From positions 1-18,039 of the forward strand of contig JAICKT010000039.1 of NCBI GenBank assembly GCA_025927795.1: 18,039 nucleotides of DNA, in the 5' to 3' direction. The translations under genes and the position numbers were made by a program. This document shows positions 1 to 6,900 of this stretch, one piece after another. Every line of letters begins with the position of its first letter. Position 1 is the stretch's first letter. Source of the DNA: Parafilimonas sp. GTDB lineage: Bacteria; Bacteroidota; Bacteroidia; Chitinophagales; Chitinophagaceae. Under the pieces are notes generated by a model, which saw only the letters and a program-made list of their open reading frames with translations, did not search any database and was not told the DNA's origin.

Positions 1-724
1 CAATATTTTGTTTTGATGTTGTTCGTGCAACTTCAGTTCCTTTTGCGTTTACAATTTTGTTTATTAATGTTATGGTTGAAGATGCGCCTGTTTCATTCTG
101 CACCTTTGTTTCAATATTTATTTTGGCTGATGATGTGCTTACTTCAGACGTTGTAATAAATGTTTCCCAATGTGCAACATGAATAAGCTCTGTTTCTATA
201 AGCCAAACGTGACGGTTAATACCTGAACCTGCATACCAGCGGCTGTTTGCGCCTTCATTCTTTACCCGAACAGCAATAAAATTTTTTTCGCCCCATTTAA
301 TTTTATTAGAAATATCATAATAGAAAGAAGTGTAGCCATAAGGGTGATTGCCGAGATGTTTGCCATTAATCCAAACATCTTCATTCATATACACACCATC
401 AAATTGTATAATTATTTTTTTACTTTTTTGTGAAGAAGGAATTATAAATTCTTTGCGATACCAGCCAGTACCGCCGGTCGTAAATCCAACCCCAACTCCA
501 TTTACAACATCAGGATTAAAAGGTGAATTAGTGCCGGGCAAATCTTCAATGCTCCAATCGTGCGGCAAATTAACTTGCCGCCAATTATTATCATTAAAAT
601 TTGTTTGTTCAGCATTTATAACATTACCACGATGAAATTTCCATCCATCATCAAACAAAATATTTGTTTGTGAGAAAGAATAAAAGGATATACATAAACA
701 AAAGAGCGTTATAATTTTTTTCAT
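1..724 (-). CDS. Glycoside hydrolase family 2 enzyme (beta-galactosidase-like), N-terminal part, cut by window edge
   Basis: The minus strand is open from an ATG at 724 to the left edge, giving 241 residues of a larger protein. Residues 1-18 form a Sec signal peptide (KK, hydrophobic stretch, SFSQ cleavage region), so the enzyme is exported. The rest matches the sugar-binding and immunoglobulin-like N-terminal domains of GH2 enzymes: LPHDW near 53, GTGWYRK near 86, FDGVYMNEDVWING near 108, and a WYAGSGINRHVWL block near 163. The catalytic TIM barrel would lie outside the window, so the exact activity (galactosidase, glucuronidase, mannosidase) cannot be decided; the LPHDW and GSGINRHVWL style is most like beta-galactosidases. 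No clear promoter element was found upstream. A plus-strand ORF at 348-635 is a shadow of this gene. Confidence 0.9.
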   Translation of the reverse strand, partial: MKKIITLFCLCISFYSFSQTNILFDDGWKFHRGNVINAEQTNFNDNNWRQVNLPHDWSIEDLPGTNSPFNPDVVNGVGVGFTTGGTGWYRKEFIIPSSQKSKKIIIQFDGVYMNEDVWINGKHLGNHPYGYTSFYYDISNKIKWGEKNFIAVRVKNEGANSRWYAGSGINRHVWLIETELIHVAHWETFITTSEVSTSSAKINIETKVQNETGASSTITLINKIVNAKGTEVARTTSKQNI

Positions 725-976
725 GTATAAATTTTATAATTAAAATCTCAATCCTCTTCAAAGAGAGAAGCAAGCATTTAAAAAAGATAATTAACATATT
801 CACGTTTCATGTTCATACTTCAACGCATAAAACATTGATCCTGTATAAATAGTTTTTTAAAATCATACGACAATCAGTATTCACAAATGCTAATGTAATT
901 TTTTATTGGGATAATTGTATGGATGACAATTATTAATTTACAAACAGAAACAAACCCTGATTGATTTATAAAAAGC
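725..976. other. Intergenic region between two minus-strand genes
   Basis: This 252-base AT-rich gap separates the MFS transporter stop from the GH2 start. I see no convincing TAnnTTTG element on the minus strand and no strong terminator. A short near-palindrome, CTCTTCAAAGAG around 757-768, is the only local structure, and it is too short to interpret. Confidence 0.4.
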
Positions 977-2185
977 CTATCTCTTTTGTTTAAGATTTGG
1001 TAAGAAAGCAGTAAGCAAACCAATCAACGGAAGAAAAGCGCAAAGATTATATACATGCTCAATACTTGTTTTGTCGGCAAGCATTCCTAAAACCGCAGAA
1101 CCTAAACCACCCATTCCAAATGCAAACCCAAAAAATAATCCTGAAATCATTCCTACTTTTCCAGGCAATAATTCCTGCGCATAAACAAGTATAGCGGAAA
1201 AAGCAGAAGCGATAATTACACCAATAAATATGCTAAGCATGCATGTATAAAATAGCGAGGCGTGCGGTAATAACAATGTAAATGGCGCTACACCTAAAAT
1301 AGAAAACCAGATAACATATTTTCTTCCAAACTTATCACCAAGCGGCCCACCTAATATGGTGCCTGCTGCAACAGCTAATAAAAATGCGAATAAATAAAGC
1401 TGCGATGTTTGAACTGAAACATGAAACTTATGAATGAGATAAAAAGTATAATAGCTCGTCATGGAGGCGAGATAGAAATATTTCGAAAAAATCAGCACTA
1501 ATAAAATAATAATGCTTATAGTAATCCTGCGTTTTGATAAATGAACTGCAGGTTCAAAATGTTTTGCTTTTGGCTTTCTTTTTAATGAAAATAGATGTTC
1601 TTTATACCAAATTCCTAACCTGCTTAAAACAATGATGGCTAAAAATGCGAGTATCGAAAACCATAAAATACTTGATTGACCATAAGGCACAACGATTAGA
1701 GCTGCCAATAAAGGTCCTATTGAGCTGCCTGCATTTCCGCCTACCTGGAAAATGGATTGTGCTAAACCGCGTCGATTGCCCGCAGCCATGTATGCTACTT
1801 TTGAAGCTTCGGGATGAAAAATAGATGAGCCAACGCCAATTAAACACACAGACATTAATAGCATTAAATAAGATGATGATTGCGAAAGTAAAATCAATCC
1901 TGCCAAGCTAAAAGTCATTCCTGTTGCGAGTGAAAACGGTTGTGGTTTTCTATCAGTATAAGAACCAACTAATGGTTGCAACAAAGAAGCAGATAACTGA
2001 AATGTGAGTGTTATAAATCCTACCTGTGTAAAACTTAAATGAAACGAATTTTTTACGATGGGATAAATAGAAGGTATGAGCGATTGAATAGTATCGTTTA
2101 ATAAATGCGAAAAACTTATTGCTAATAAAACAGAAAATATTGTTTGTGGTTGAATGGTTTCAACGGCAGATTGCTCGGCTTTCAA
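977..2185 (-). CDS. fsr: Fsr-like MFS efflux transporter (fosmidomycin-resistance family)
   Basis: This 402-residue integral membrane protein belongs to the major facilitator superfamily, with about 12 hydrophobic segments in two halves and a basic linker (KRKPKAKHF) near residue 202. The N-terminal SHLLNDTIQSLIPSIYPIVK block and GSSIFHPEASK near 120 are hallmarks of the Fsr family, which exports fosmidomycin and related compounds in Escherichia coli by proton antiport. GDKFGRK near 283 is the usual MFS loop motif. The real substrate here is unknown. The start codon is TTG (plus-strand CAA at 2183-2185); no in-frame ATG exists upstream before a stop, and the next Met is far inside the protein. 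It is divergent from the gene at 2273 and may use a TATTTTTG element at 2203-2210. Confidence 0.85.
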   Translation of the reverse strand: MKAEQSAVETIQPQTIFSVLLAISFSHLLNDTIQSLIPSIYPIVKNSFHLSFTQVGFITLTFQLSASLLQPLVGSYTDRKPQPFSLATGMTFSLAGLILLSQSSSYLMLLMSVCLIGVGSSIFHPEASKVAYMAAGNRRGLAQSIFQVGGNAGSSIGPLLAALIVVPYGQSSILWFSILAFLAIIVLSRLGIWYKEHLFSLKRKPKAKHFEPAVHLSKRRITISIIILLVLIFSKYFYLASMTSYYTFYLIHKFHVSVQTSQLYLFAFLLAVAAGTILGGPLGDKFGRKYVIWFSILGVAPFTLLLPHASLFYTCMLSIFIGVIIASAFSAILVYAQELLPGKVGMISGLFFGFAFGMGGLGSAVLGMLADKTSIEHVYNLCAFLPLIGLLTAFLPNLKQKR

Positions 2186-2202
2186 AATAAAAATTTAAGC
2201 CG

Positions 2203-2210
2203 CAAAAATA
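2203..2210 (-). promoter_or_regulatory. Candidate -7 element for the MFS gene
   Basis: Read on the minus strand this is TATTTTTG, matching the Bacteroidota TAnnTTTG -7 consensus, about 17 bases before the TTG start. No good -33 TTG was found at the usual spacing, so the call is tentative. Confidence 0.35.
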
Positions 2211-2260
2211 CAATGGTGTTTAAGAAAAGTAAAAGCAAAATATACATCAGCTATAACTAT

Positions 2261-2268
2261 TAATTTTG
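2261..2268 (+). promoter_or_regulatory. Candidate -7 element directly before the 2273 gene
   Basis: TAATTTTG matches TAnnTTTG and ends four bases before the ATG at 2273. Using the rnpB spacing in this window (RNA 5' end five bases after the final G), transcription would start at the A of the ATG, predicting a leaderless mRNA. The -33 region is weak. Confidence 0.45.
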
Positions 2269-2272
2269 TACA

Positions 2273-2782
2273 ATGAATTTTGAATACAAACATTTATTAC
2301 CTGCAGATTTTAATGATAATTCAAAAGTTTGGATTTATCAAAGCAGTCGCTTGTTTACCATCAGCGAAGCATTGCAGATCGAAGATATTTTACACGAGCT
2401 TGTTAAGAATTGGAAAGCACATGGAGCTTTGGTAAAGGGTTATGCAAATTTGTTTTTTGGCCAGTTTATAATTTTAATGGCTGATGAAGCAGCGACTGGC
2501 GTTAGCGGTTGCAGTATTGATAGCTCAGTACGCATCATTCAGCAAATAGAAAAACAATTTGATGTTGACATGTTCAACTGGCAATCACTTGCTTTTATTG
2601 TAAAAGATAAAGTACAGATTATTCCGCGGCAACAATTCAATTATGCGTTAGAAAATAATTTCATCACACCACAAACATTATTTTTTAATAATGTTGTAAC
2701 GAATAAAAAAGAATTAGAAGGCAACTGGATTATCCCTGTAAGCGAAAGCTGGTTAAAAACAAAGATTAAAACTGCGGTTTAG
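2273..2782 (+). CDS. Bacteroidota-conserved protein of unknown function (often labelled 'ABC transporter ATPase')
   Basis: This 169-residue soluble protein has no signal peptide or membrane segment. It has a VWIYQSSRLFT block near residue 19 and a highly distinctive ATGVSGCSIDSSVR block near residue 74, which I recognise from a family of about 160 residues widespread in Bacteroidota. Databases sometimes call that family an ABC transporter ATPase. I see no Walker A, Walker B or ABC signature motif, so the label is not supported by the sequence. The conserved GCSIDSS could be an active-site or binding loop, but that is only inference. It is divergent from the MFS gene and its stop codon abuts the tRNA-Gly gene on the other strand. 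Confidence 0.8.
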   Translation: MNFEYKHLLPADFNDNSKVWIYQSSRLFTISEALQIEDILHELVKNWKAHGALVKGYANLFFGQFIILMADEAATGVSGCSIDSSVRIIQQIEKQFDVDMFNWQSLAFIVKDKVQIIPRQQFNYALENNFITPQTLFFNNVVTNKKELEGNWIIPVSESWLKTKIKTAV

Positions 2783-2855
2783 AGCGGAAGACGGGACTCG
2801 AACCCGCCACCCTCAGCTTGGGAAGCTGATGCTCTACCAGATGAGCTACTTCCGC
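2783..2855 (-). tRNA. tRNA-Gly (anticodon CCC)
   Basis: The minus strand folds as a complete cloverleaf. The acceptor arm pairs GCGGAAG with CTTCCGC, the D arm carries AGCTC...GAGC, the anticodon stem TCAGC/GCTGA encloses loop TTCCCAA (anticodon CCC, reading GGG), and the T arm contains GGGTTCGAGTCCC. The 3' CCA is not encoded. Its 3' end directly abuts the stop codon of the convergent gene ending at 2782. Confidence 0.95.
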
Positions 2856-2878
2856 TTTTGCAGCGTGAAAATAGTTTT

Positions 2879-2913
2879 TTAACTATTAACTACAAACTAT
2901 AAACCTTAAACTG
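2879..2913. repeat. Degenerate 7-bp tandem array upstream of miaB
   Basis: Five consecutive 7-base units fit here, beginning with two identical TTAACTA units and drifting to TAAACTG. Weaker period-7 spacing may continue to about 2940. The array lies between tRNA-Gly and the miaB promoter and has the same AACT-rich heptamer style as the arrays around the four-helix gene at 12651-13061. Confidence 0.65.
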
Positions 2914-2937
2914 CTCTGTCAATCTGTCTCAATTCAA

Positions 2938-2945
2938 TATCTTTG
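2938..2945 (+). promoter_or_regulatory. Candidate -7 element for miaB operon
   Basis: TATCTTTG is a perfect TAnnTTTG match 17 bases before the miaB ATG, followed by a short AT-rich leader. No clear -33 TTG is seen. It probably drives the miaB-to-secG gene run. Confidence 0.5.
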
Positions 2946-2962
2946 CAGACTAATTTTATTTA

Positions 2963-4384
2963 ATGGTAGATGTAGTTGCAGACAAAGTATATAATGAAAA
3001 GCGACAGGGCGAAGCATTTGCACCTTTTATTGATGACATTAATCAATACAATAAAAAATTCTACATAGAAAGTTATGGCTGCCAGATGAATTTTAGTGAC
3101 AGCGAAATTGTGGCTTCTATTTTACAAAACCAGGGTTTTGGTGCGACAAGAAATTATGAAGAAGCAGATTTAGTTTTATTAAATACTTGCTCGATTCGCG
3201 AGAAAGCGGAACAAACGGTGAGGAAGCGATTAACCGAATTCAGAAAAATAAAAGATGCAAAACCAGGAATGCTGGTTGGGGTTTTGGGCTGCATGGCAGA
3301 AAGATTAAAATCAAAATTATTAGAAGAAGAAAAACTCGTTGATATTGTTGTTGGTCCGGATGCATACAGAACATTACCTGTGTTGATTGAAGAAGCAGAA
3401 ACGGGACAGAAATCTGTAAACGTTTTATTAAGTCGTGAAGAAACATATGCTGATATTTCGCCGGTTCGGTTGGATAGTAATGGTGTTACTGCATTTATTT
3501 CCATTATGCGTGGTTGCAATAATATGTGCAGCTTTTGCGTGGTGCCGTTTACGCGTGGAAGAGAGCGCAGCCGCGATGCACATTCAATCATTAATGAAGC
3601 AAAAAATTTATTTGAAAGAGGGTATAAAGAAGTTACGTTGCTCGGTCAGAATGTGGATAGTTATTATTGGAGAGATGAATCAAATAATGAACTTGTAACA
3701 TTTGGAAAGCTATTAGAAAAAGTTGCGTTGGTTTCGCCTGAATTAAGAGTGCGTTTCAGCACATCACATCCAAAAGATATTACAGATGAAGTATTGTTCA
3801 CTATGGCGAAATATGAAAATATTTGTAACTATATTCATTTGCCTTTGCAAAGCGGCAGCACAAGAGTTTTACAATTGATGAATCGTACTTATACACGCGA
3901 ATGGTATATCGCAAAAGTGAATCGTATAAGAGAAATTATTCCTGATTGCGGTATTAGCTCAGATATAATTGCAGGCTTTTGTACAGAAACAGAAGATGAC
4001 CATGCAGATACTTTAGATATGATGCAAAGAAGTGTGTACGATATGAGTTATATGTTTTTTTATAGTGAAAGACCTGGTACACTGGCAGCAAGAAGATATA
4101 AAGATGATATAGCAGAGGATGTGAAGAAAAGAAGGTTAAAAGACATTGTTGAGTTGCAGGGCAAACTTTCTTTTGAAAGCAATAAAAAAGATGTAGGCAA
4201 AATATTTAAAGTTTTAATTGAAGGCAATAGCAAAAAAAGTGAATCAGAATGGAAAGGCAGAAATTCACAAAATAAAATGATTGTTTTTCCAAAAGAAAAT
4301 TACAATTATAAAAAAGGTGATTATGCTTTTGTGAAGGTGAACGATTTTACGCAGGCAACATTAATTGGTGTGGTAAAAGAATGA
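2963..4384 (+). CDS. miaB: tRNA-2-methylthio-N6-dimethylallyladenosine synthase MiaB
   Basis: This radical SAM methylthiotransferase adds the 2-methylthio group to isopentenyl-adenosine at tRNA position 37. The protein has 473 residues, normal for MiaB. The N-terminal UPF0004 domain supplies auxiliary-cluster cysteines in YGCQMN (C40), NTCSIRE (C76) and GCMAERL (C110). The radical SAM cysteines are in GCNNMCSFC (C185, C189, C192), followed by VVPFTRGRERSR. GISSDIIAGFCTETEDD and a C-terminal TRAM-like domain from about residue 405 complete the architecture. The ATG at 2963 leaves about 30 residues before the first domain, which is common in Bacteroidota MiaB. The stop overlaps the next start as ATGA, so translation is likely coupled to the MNT gene. 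Confidence 0.97.
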   Translation: MVDVVADKVYNEKRQGEAFAPFIDDINQYNKKFYIESYGCQMNFSDSEIVASILQNQGFGATRNYEEADLVLLNTCSIREKAEQTVRKRLTEFRKIKDAKPGMLVGVLGCMAERLKSKLLEEEKLVDIVVGPDAYRTLPVLIEEAETGQKSVNVLLSREETYADISPVRLDSNGVTAFISIMRGCNNMCSFCVVPFTRGRERSRDAHSIINEAKNLFERGYKEVTLLGQNVDSYYWRDESNNELVTFGKLLEKVALVSPELRVRFSTSHPKDITDEVLFTMAKYENICNYIHLPLQSGSTRVLQLMNRTYTREWYIAKVNRIREIIPDCGISSDIIAGFCTETEDDHADTLDMMQRSVYDMSYMFFYSERPGTLAARRYKDDIAEDVKKRRLKDIVELQGKLSFESNKKDVGKIFKVLIEGNSKKSESEWKGRNSQNKMIVFPKENYNYKKGDYAFVKVNDFTQATLIGVVKE

Positions 4385-4710
4385 TAGACATAATTAAAAA
4401 TAATATCAATGTAATAAAAGATGTTTGCAACAAGCATCATGTGAAAGAATTATTTGTTTTTGGTAGTGCTGCAAGAAATAATGATTTCACAAGCGAAAGT
4501 GATATTGATGTGCTTGTAAATTTCGAAGCGCTTCCGCTTGAAACAAATGAACAGGTTTTTTATGTAGTTGAAAACAGAGATAAGTTACAGGAACAATTAA
4601 AAAAAATATTTAACCGGGAAGTTGATTTGATTGAGGAGAAAAATATTTCAAATAAATACCTGCGATACTTTATAAATAAAGAGAAAAAATTATTGTATGA
4701 AGTATCGTAA
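4381..4710 (+). CDS. mntA: MNT-domain nucleotidyltransferase, MntA-type antitoxin
   Basis: This 109-residue minimal nucleotidyltransferase has the signature loop FGSAARNNDFTSESDIDVL: Gly28-Ser29, then eleven residues to Asp41-x-Asp43, the metal-binding pair. In characterised HepT/MntA modules the MNT protein neutralises the HEPN RNase toxin by adding AMP to a tyrosine near its RX4HXY motif. The gene starts within the miaB stop (ATGA) and its end overlaps the HEPN reading frame by 14 bases, the normal module layout. The catalytic motif is intact, although the HEPN partner is broken, so it may be an orphan antitoxin or be retained for another target. Family assignment is firm; the role as antitoxin is inferred from context. 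Confidence 0.88.
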   Translation: MIDIIKNNINVIKDVCNKHHVKELFVFGSAARNNDFTSESDIDVLVNFEALPLETNEQVFYVVENRDKLQEQLKKIFNREVDLIEEKNISNKYLRYFINKEKKLLYEVS

Positions 4711-5066
4711 TATATCTGTTTGGTTAGAAGATATATTAAAAGCAATAGAAGAAATAGAAAGTTTCACTGCAGGCATTACTTCTTATCATCAATTCCTTGA
4801 AAACAGAATAATTGTTCTTGCCCCAGAAAGAGATTTTGAAATTATTGCAGAAGCCTTTGAAAAAAGCTTTATTATTAAATGCATAATTAACAATAACGAA
4901 TTCAAAAAAGATTATTGGCTTGCGTAATATTATCAATCACGAATATTATGAAGTTGAATACGATAGAATTTGGATGATTATAATTAAAGATTTACCTGTT
5001 CTAAAATCGGAAGTGAAAAAAATATTAGAAGAATACGAAAGAAAGTTGGACTTAAACGAATTATAA
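4697..5066 (+). pseudogene. hepT: Broken HEPN (HepT/DUF86) toxin gene
   Basis: The first frame reads MKYRNISVWLEDILKAIEEIE and onward, a typical DUF86 start, then ends early at 4927. A one-base shift in the six-A run at 4860-4865 restores family-like sequence (EKALLLNA, one stop codon TAA at 4884-4886, then LTITNSKKIIGLRN). It continues through RNIINHEYY, the RX4HXY RNase and AMPylation motif, and WMIIIKDLPVLK to a TAA at 5064-5066. Two independent lesions, an extra A and a nonsense codon (most simply GAA to TAA), make programmed frameshifting unlikely. The restored protein would be about 122 residues, normal for HepT. The ancestral stop overlaps the next ATG as TAATG. A sequencing error could explain the A run but not also the stop. 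Confidence 0.85.
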
Positions 5067-6340
5067 TGACAGATATACAATCAATAAAAAATAGATTTGG
5101 AATAATAGGAAATTCACCAGCGCTTAATTATGCAATCCAGGTTGCGATCCAGGTTGCCTCAACAGATTTAAGCGTTTTAATTGTTGGTGAAAGCGGTGTA
5201 GGTAAAGAATCTTTTTCTCAAATCATACATTCATTATCATCAAGAAAGCATAATGCATTTATTGCGGTTAATTGCGGTGCTATCCCTGAAGGAACAATAG
5301 ATTCAGAATTATTTGGTCATGAAAAAGGTTCGTTTACCGGCGCAGTTGACAGTCGCAAAGGTTATTTTGAGACAGTAAGTGGTGGCACAATTTTTTTAGA
5401 CGAAATAGGAGAGATGCCGCTCGGCACACAAGCACGTTTACTGCGTGTTTTAGAAACCGGAGAATTTATTCGTGTTGGTTCATCCAAAGTACAAAAAACA
5501 GACGTACGTGTAATTGCAGCAACGAATAAAGATTTGTACGAGTCAACACAAAGCAGAAAATTTCGTGAAGATTTATATTATCGTTTAAGCACTGTACCTA
5601 TTCGTGTGCCCGCATTAAGAGATCGTAAAGAAGATATTATTTTATTGTTTAGAAAATTTGTGGTTGATTTTGCAGAGCGCTATAAAACTACGCCGGTTCA
5701 GTTAGATGATGAAGCAAAAAACCTGTTAATTAATTATACATGGCCAGGCAATGTGCGTGAATTAAAGAATATTGCGGAGCAGTTATCTGTACTTAGTAAA
5801 CAGCAATTAATTACAGTTACAGACCTGCAGCTTTTTTTGCCTGAAAAAAATATGAATCGTTTACCTGTGCTTTCATCCGCGCCACATATGAGCAGTGAGT
5901 TTGCCAACGAAAGGGAAATTTTGTACAAGCTTTTTTTCGATATGAAAAAAGATGTAACAGAATTAAAAAAGATGTTTTTGGAAATTTTGAAAAATCCAGC
6001 GCTTGTAAACAATGCACAAAATTTTTCAGCAGAATTTTTACAAAAAGATCATGCGTTAAATGGAAATGAATATAACACGCCGGTTTTATCATCTGCACAA
6101 ACAGCTTCACTTCCTTCAAACATGCAACAAGGTAATCAGCCTGTAATACTTTCGCAGAAAGATGAAATTGATGCGCATGAAGAGGTGGAAGAATCGTTGA
6201 ATATAACCGATAAAGAAAAAGAGCTTATTATTAAAGCGCTTAAAAAACACCGGGGAAAAAGAAAAGATGCATCACTTGATTTAGGCATAAGCGAAAGAAC
6301 ATTATACAGAAAGCTGAAAGAATATGATATTGATGAATAG
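5066..6340 (+). CDS. Sigma-54-dependent transcriptional activator without an N-terminal sensor domain
   Basis: This 424-residue protein starts almost directly with the AAA+ domain. Walker A is GESGVGKE (41-48). The sigma-54 contact loop reads GSFTGA (88-93) rather than the classical GAFTGA. Walker B is GGTIFLDE (106-113), followed by REDLYYRL (167-174) and TWPGNVREL (225-233). A low-conservation linker of about 120 residues leads to a Fis-type helix-turn-helix at the C-terminus (GKRKDASLDLGISERTLYRKL). Such proteins hydrolyse ATP to open promoters bound by RpoN; with no receiver, GAF or PAS domain, activity may be set by abundance or partner proteins. It overlaps the broken hepT gene (TAATG) and the lptE start, placing it in an operon of tRNA-modification and envelope genes. 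Targets cannot be told from sequence. Confidence 0.93.
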   Translation: MTDIQSIKNRFGIIGNSPALNYAIQVAIQVASTDLSVLIVGESGVGKESFSQIIHSLSSRKHNAFIAVNCGAIPEGTIDSELFGHEKGSFTGAVDSRKGYFETVSGGTIFLDEIGEMPLGTQARLLRVLETGEFIRVGSSKVQKTDVRVIAATNKDLYESTQSRKFREDLYYRLSTVPIRVPALRDRKEDIILLFRKFVVDFAERYKTTPVQLDDEAKNLLINYTWPGNVRELKNIAEQLSVLSKQQLITVTDLQLFLPEKNMNRLPVLSSAPHMSSEFANEREILYKLFFDMKKDVTELKKMFLEILKNPALVNNAQNFSAEFLQKDHALNGNEYNTPVLSSAQTASLPSNMQQGNQPVILSQKDEIDAHEEVEESLNITDKEKELIIKALKKHRGKRKDASLDLGISERTLYRKLKEYDIDE

Positions 6341-6875
6341 AATAAAGTCAACCGCTAACATTCAACGATCAATGGTCAATAGTCTGTGGTCTTTGGTCTT
6401 CTTAATATTTTTTAGCTCTTGCGGCGTTTATACTTTTCGTGATGTATCGATTGATTATTCGAAAATCAAAACTGCAAGAGTTGGTTTTATAGATAACAAA
6501 GCCCGTTATATAAATCCGCAATTGAGCCCCAAAGTAACAGATGCATTAAAGCAAAAAATAAACAGTTATACAAAGCTTACGCTTACAAACAGTGATGATG
6601 CAAATTACCAGATAAGCGGTTATATAAGCAGGTACGATGTCTCAACCTCAGCTATAAGCAGTAACCAGTCTGTAACAAATCGTTTAACTGTTGCAGCCAA
6701 CATTACGTTTATAAATACAGTAGATAATAAAACAGATAATTTTACTGTAAGCCGCGACTTTGATTTTCCTGCTACGCAAACATTACAACAGGCAGAAAAT
6801 TCAGGCACTTTCCAAAATGATATTATAAGCCAGTTAACGGACGAAATATTTAATCATATTTTTTCTAACTGGTAA
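6324..6875 (+). CDS. lptE: LPS-assembly lipoprotein LptE
   Basis: This 183-residue outer-membrane lipoprotein has a hydrophobic signal (SLWSLVFLIFF) ending in lipobox SSC with lipidated Cys33, then GVYTFRDVSIDYSKIKTARV, typical of Bacteroidota LptE. In the Lpt machine LptE plugs and helps fold LptD, which inserts lipopolysaccharide in the outer leaflet. The mature part alternates beta strands and ends with helix-rich ISQLTDEIFNHIFSNW, as in the family. ATG codons at 6324 and 6333 overlap the upstream stop; another at 6372 (Met17) would give a signal peptide of more ordinary length, so the start is uncertain. Oddly, residues about 13-27, the front of the signal peptide, are encoded by a degenerate 7-bp tandem repeat. 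Confidence 0.88.
   Translation: MILMNRIKSTANIQRSMVNSLWSLVFLIFFSSCGVYTFRDVSIDYSKIKTARVGFIDNKARYINPQLSPKVTDALKQKINSYTKLTLTNSDDANYQISGYISRYDVSTSAISSNQSVTNRLTVAANITFINTVDNKTDNFTVSRDFDFPATQTLQQAENSGTFQNDIISQLTDEIFNHIFSNW
6362..6403. repeat. Degenerate 7-bp tandem array inside the lptE signal-peptide coding region
   Basis: Six consecutive 7-base units fit here, for example TCAATGG followed by TCAATAG, later drifting to TCTTTGG. Every unit begins with TC. Because 7 is not a multiple of 3, the repeat encodes non-repeating residues, covering about residues 13-27 of LptE. Confidence 0.7.
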
Positions 6876-6900
6876 TTACATTGTATTTTCATTATAACAT

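Noticed and set aside
348..635. 95-residue plus-strand ORF
   Set aside because: It is antisense to a clear GH2 coding frame that is open through the window edge.
757..768. CTCTTCAAAGAG hairpin as a third copy of the palindrome family
   Set aside because: It shares only the TTCAAAG core and lacks the GGTC/GACC arms.
4860..4886. Programmed frameshift in the HEPN gene
   Set aside because: The poly-A run invites this idea, but after the shift the frame meets TAA at 4884-4886 before the catalytic motif, so no full toxin would be made.
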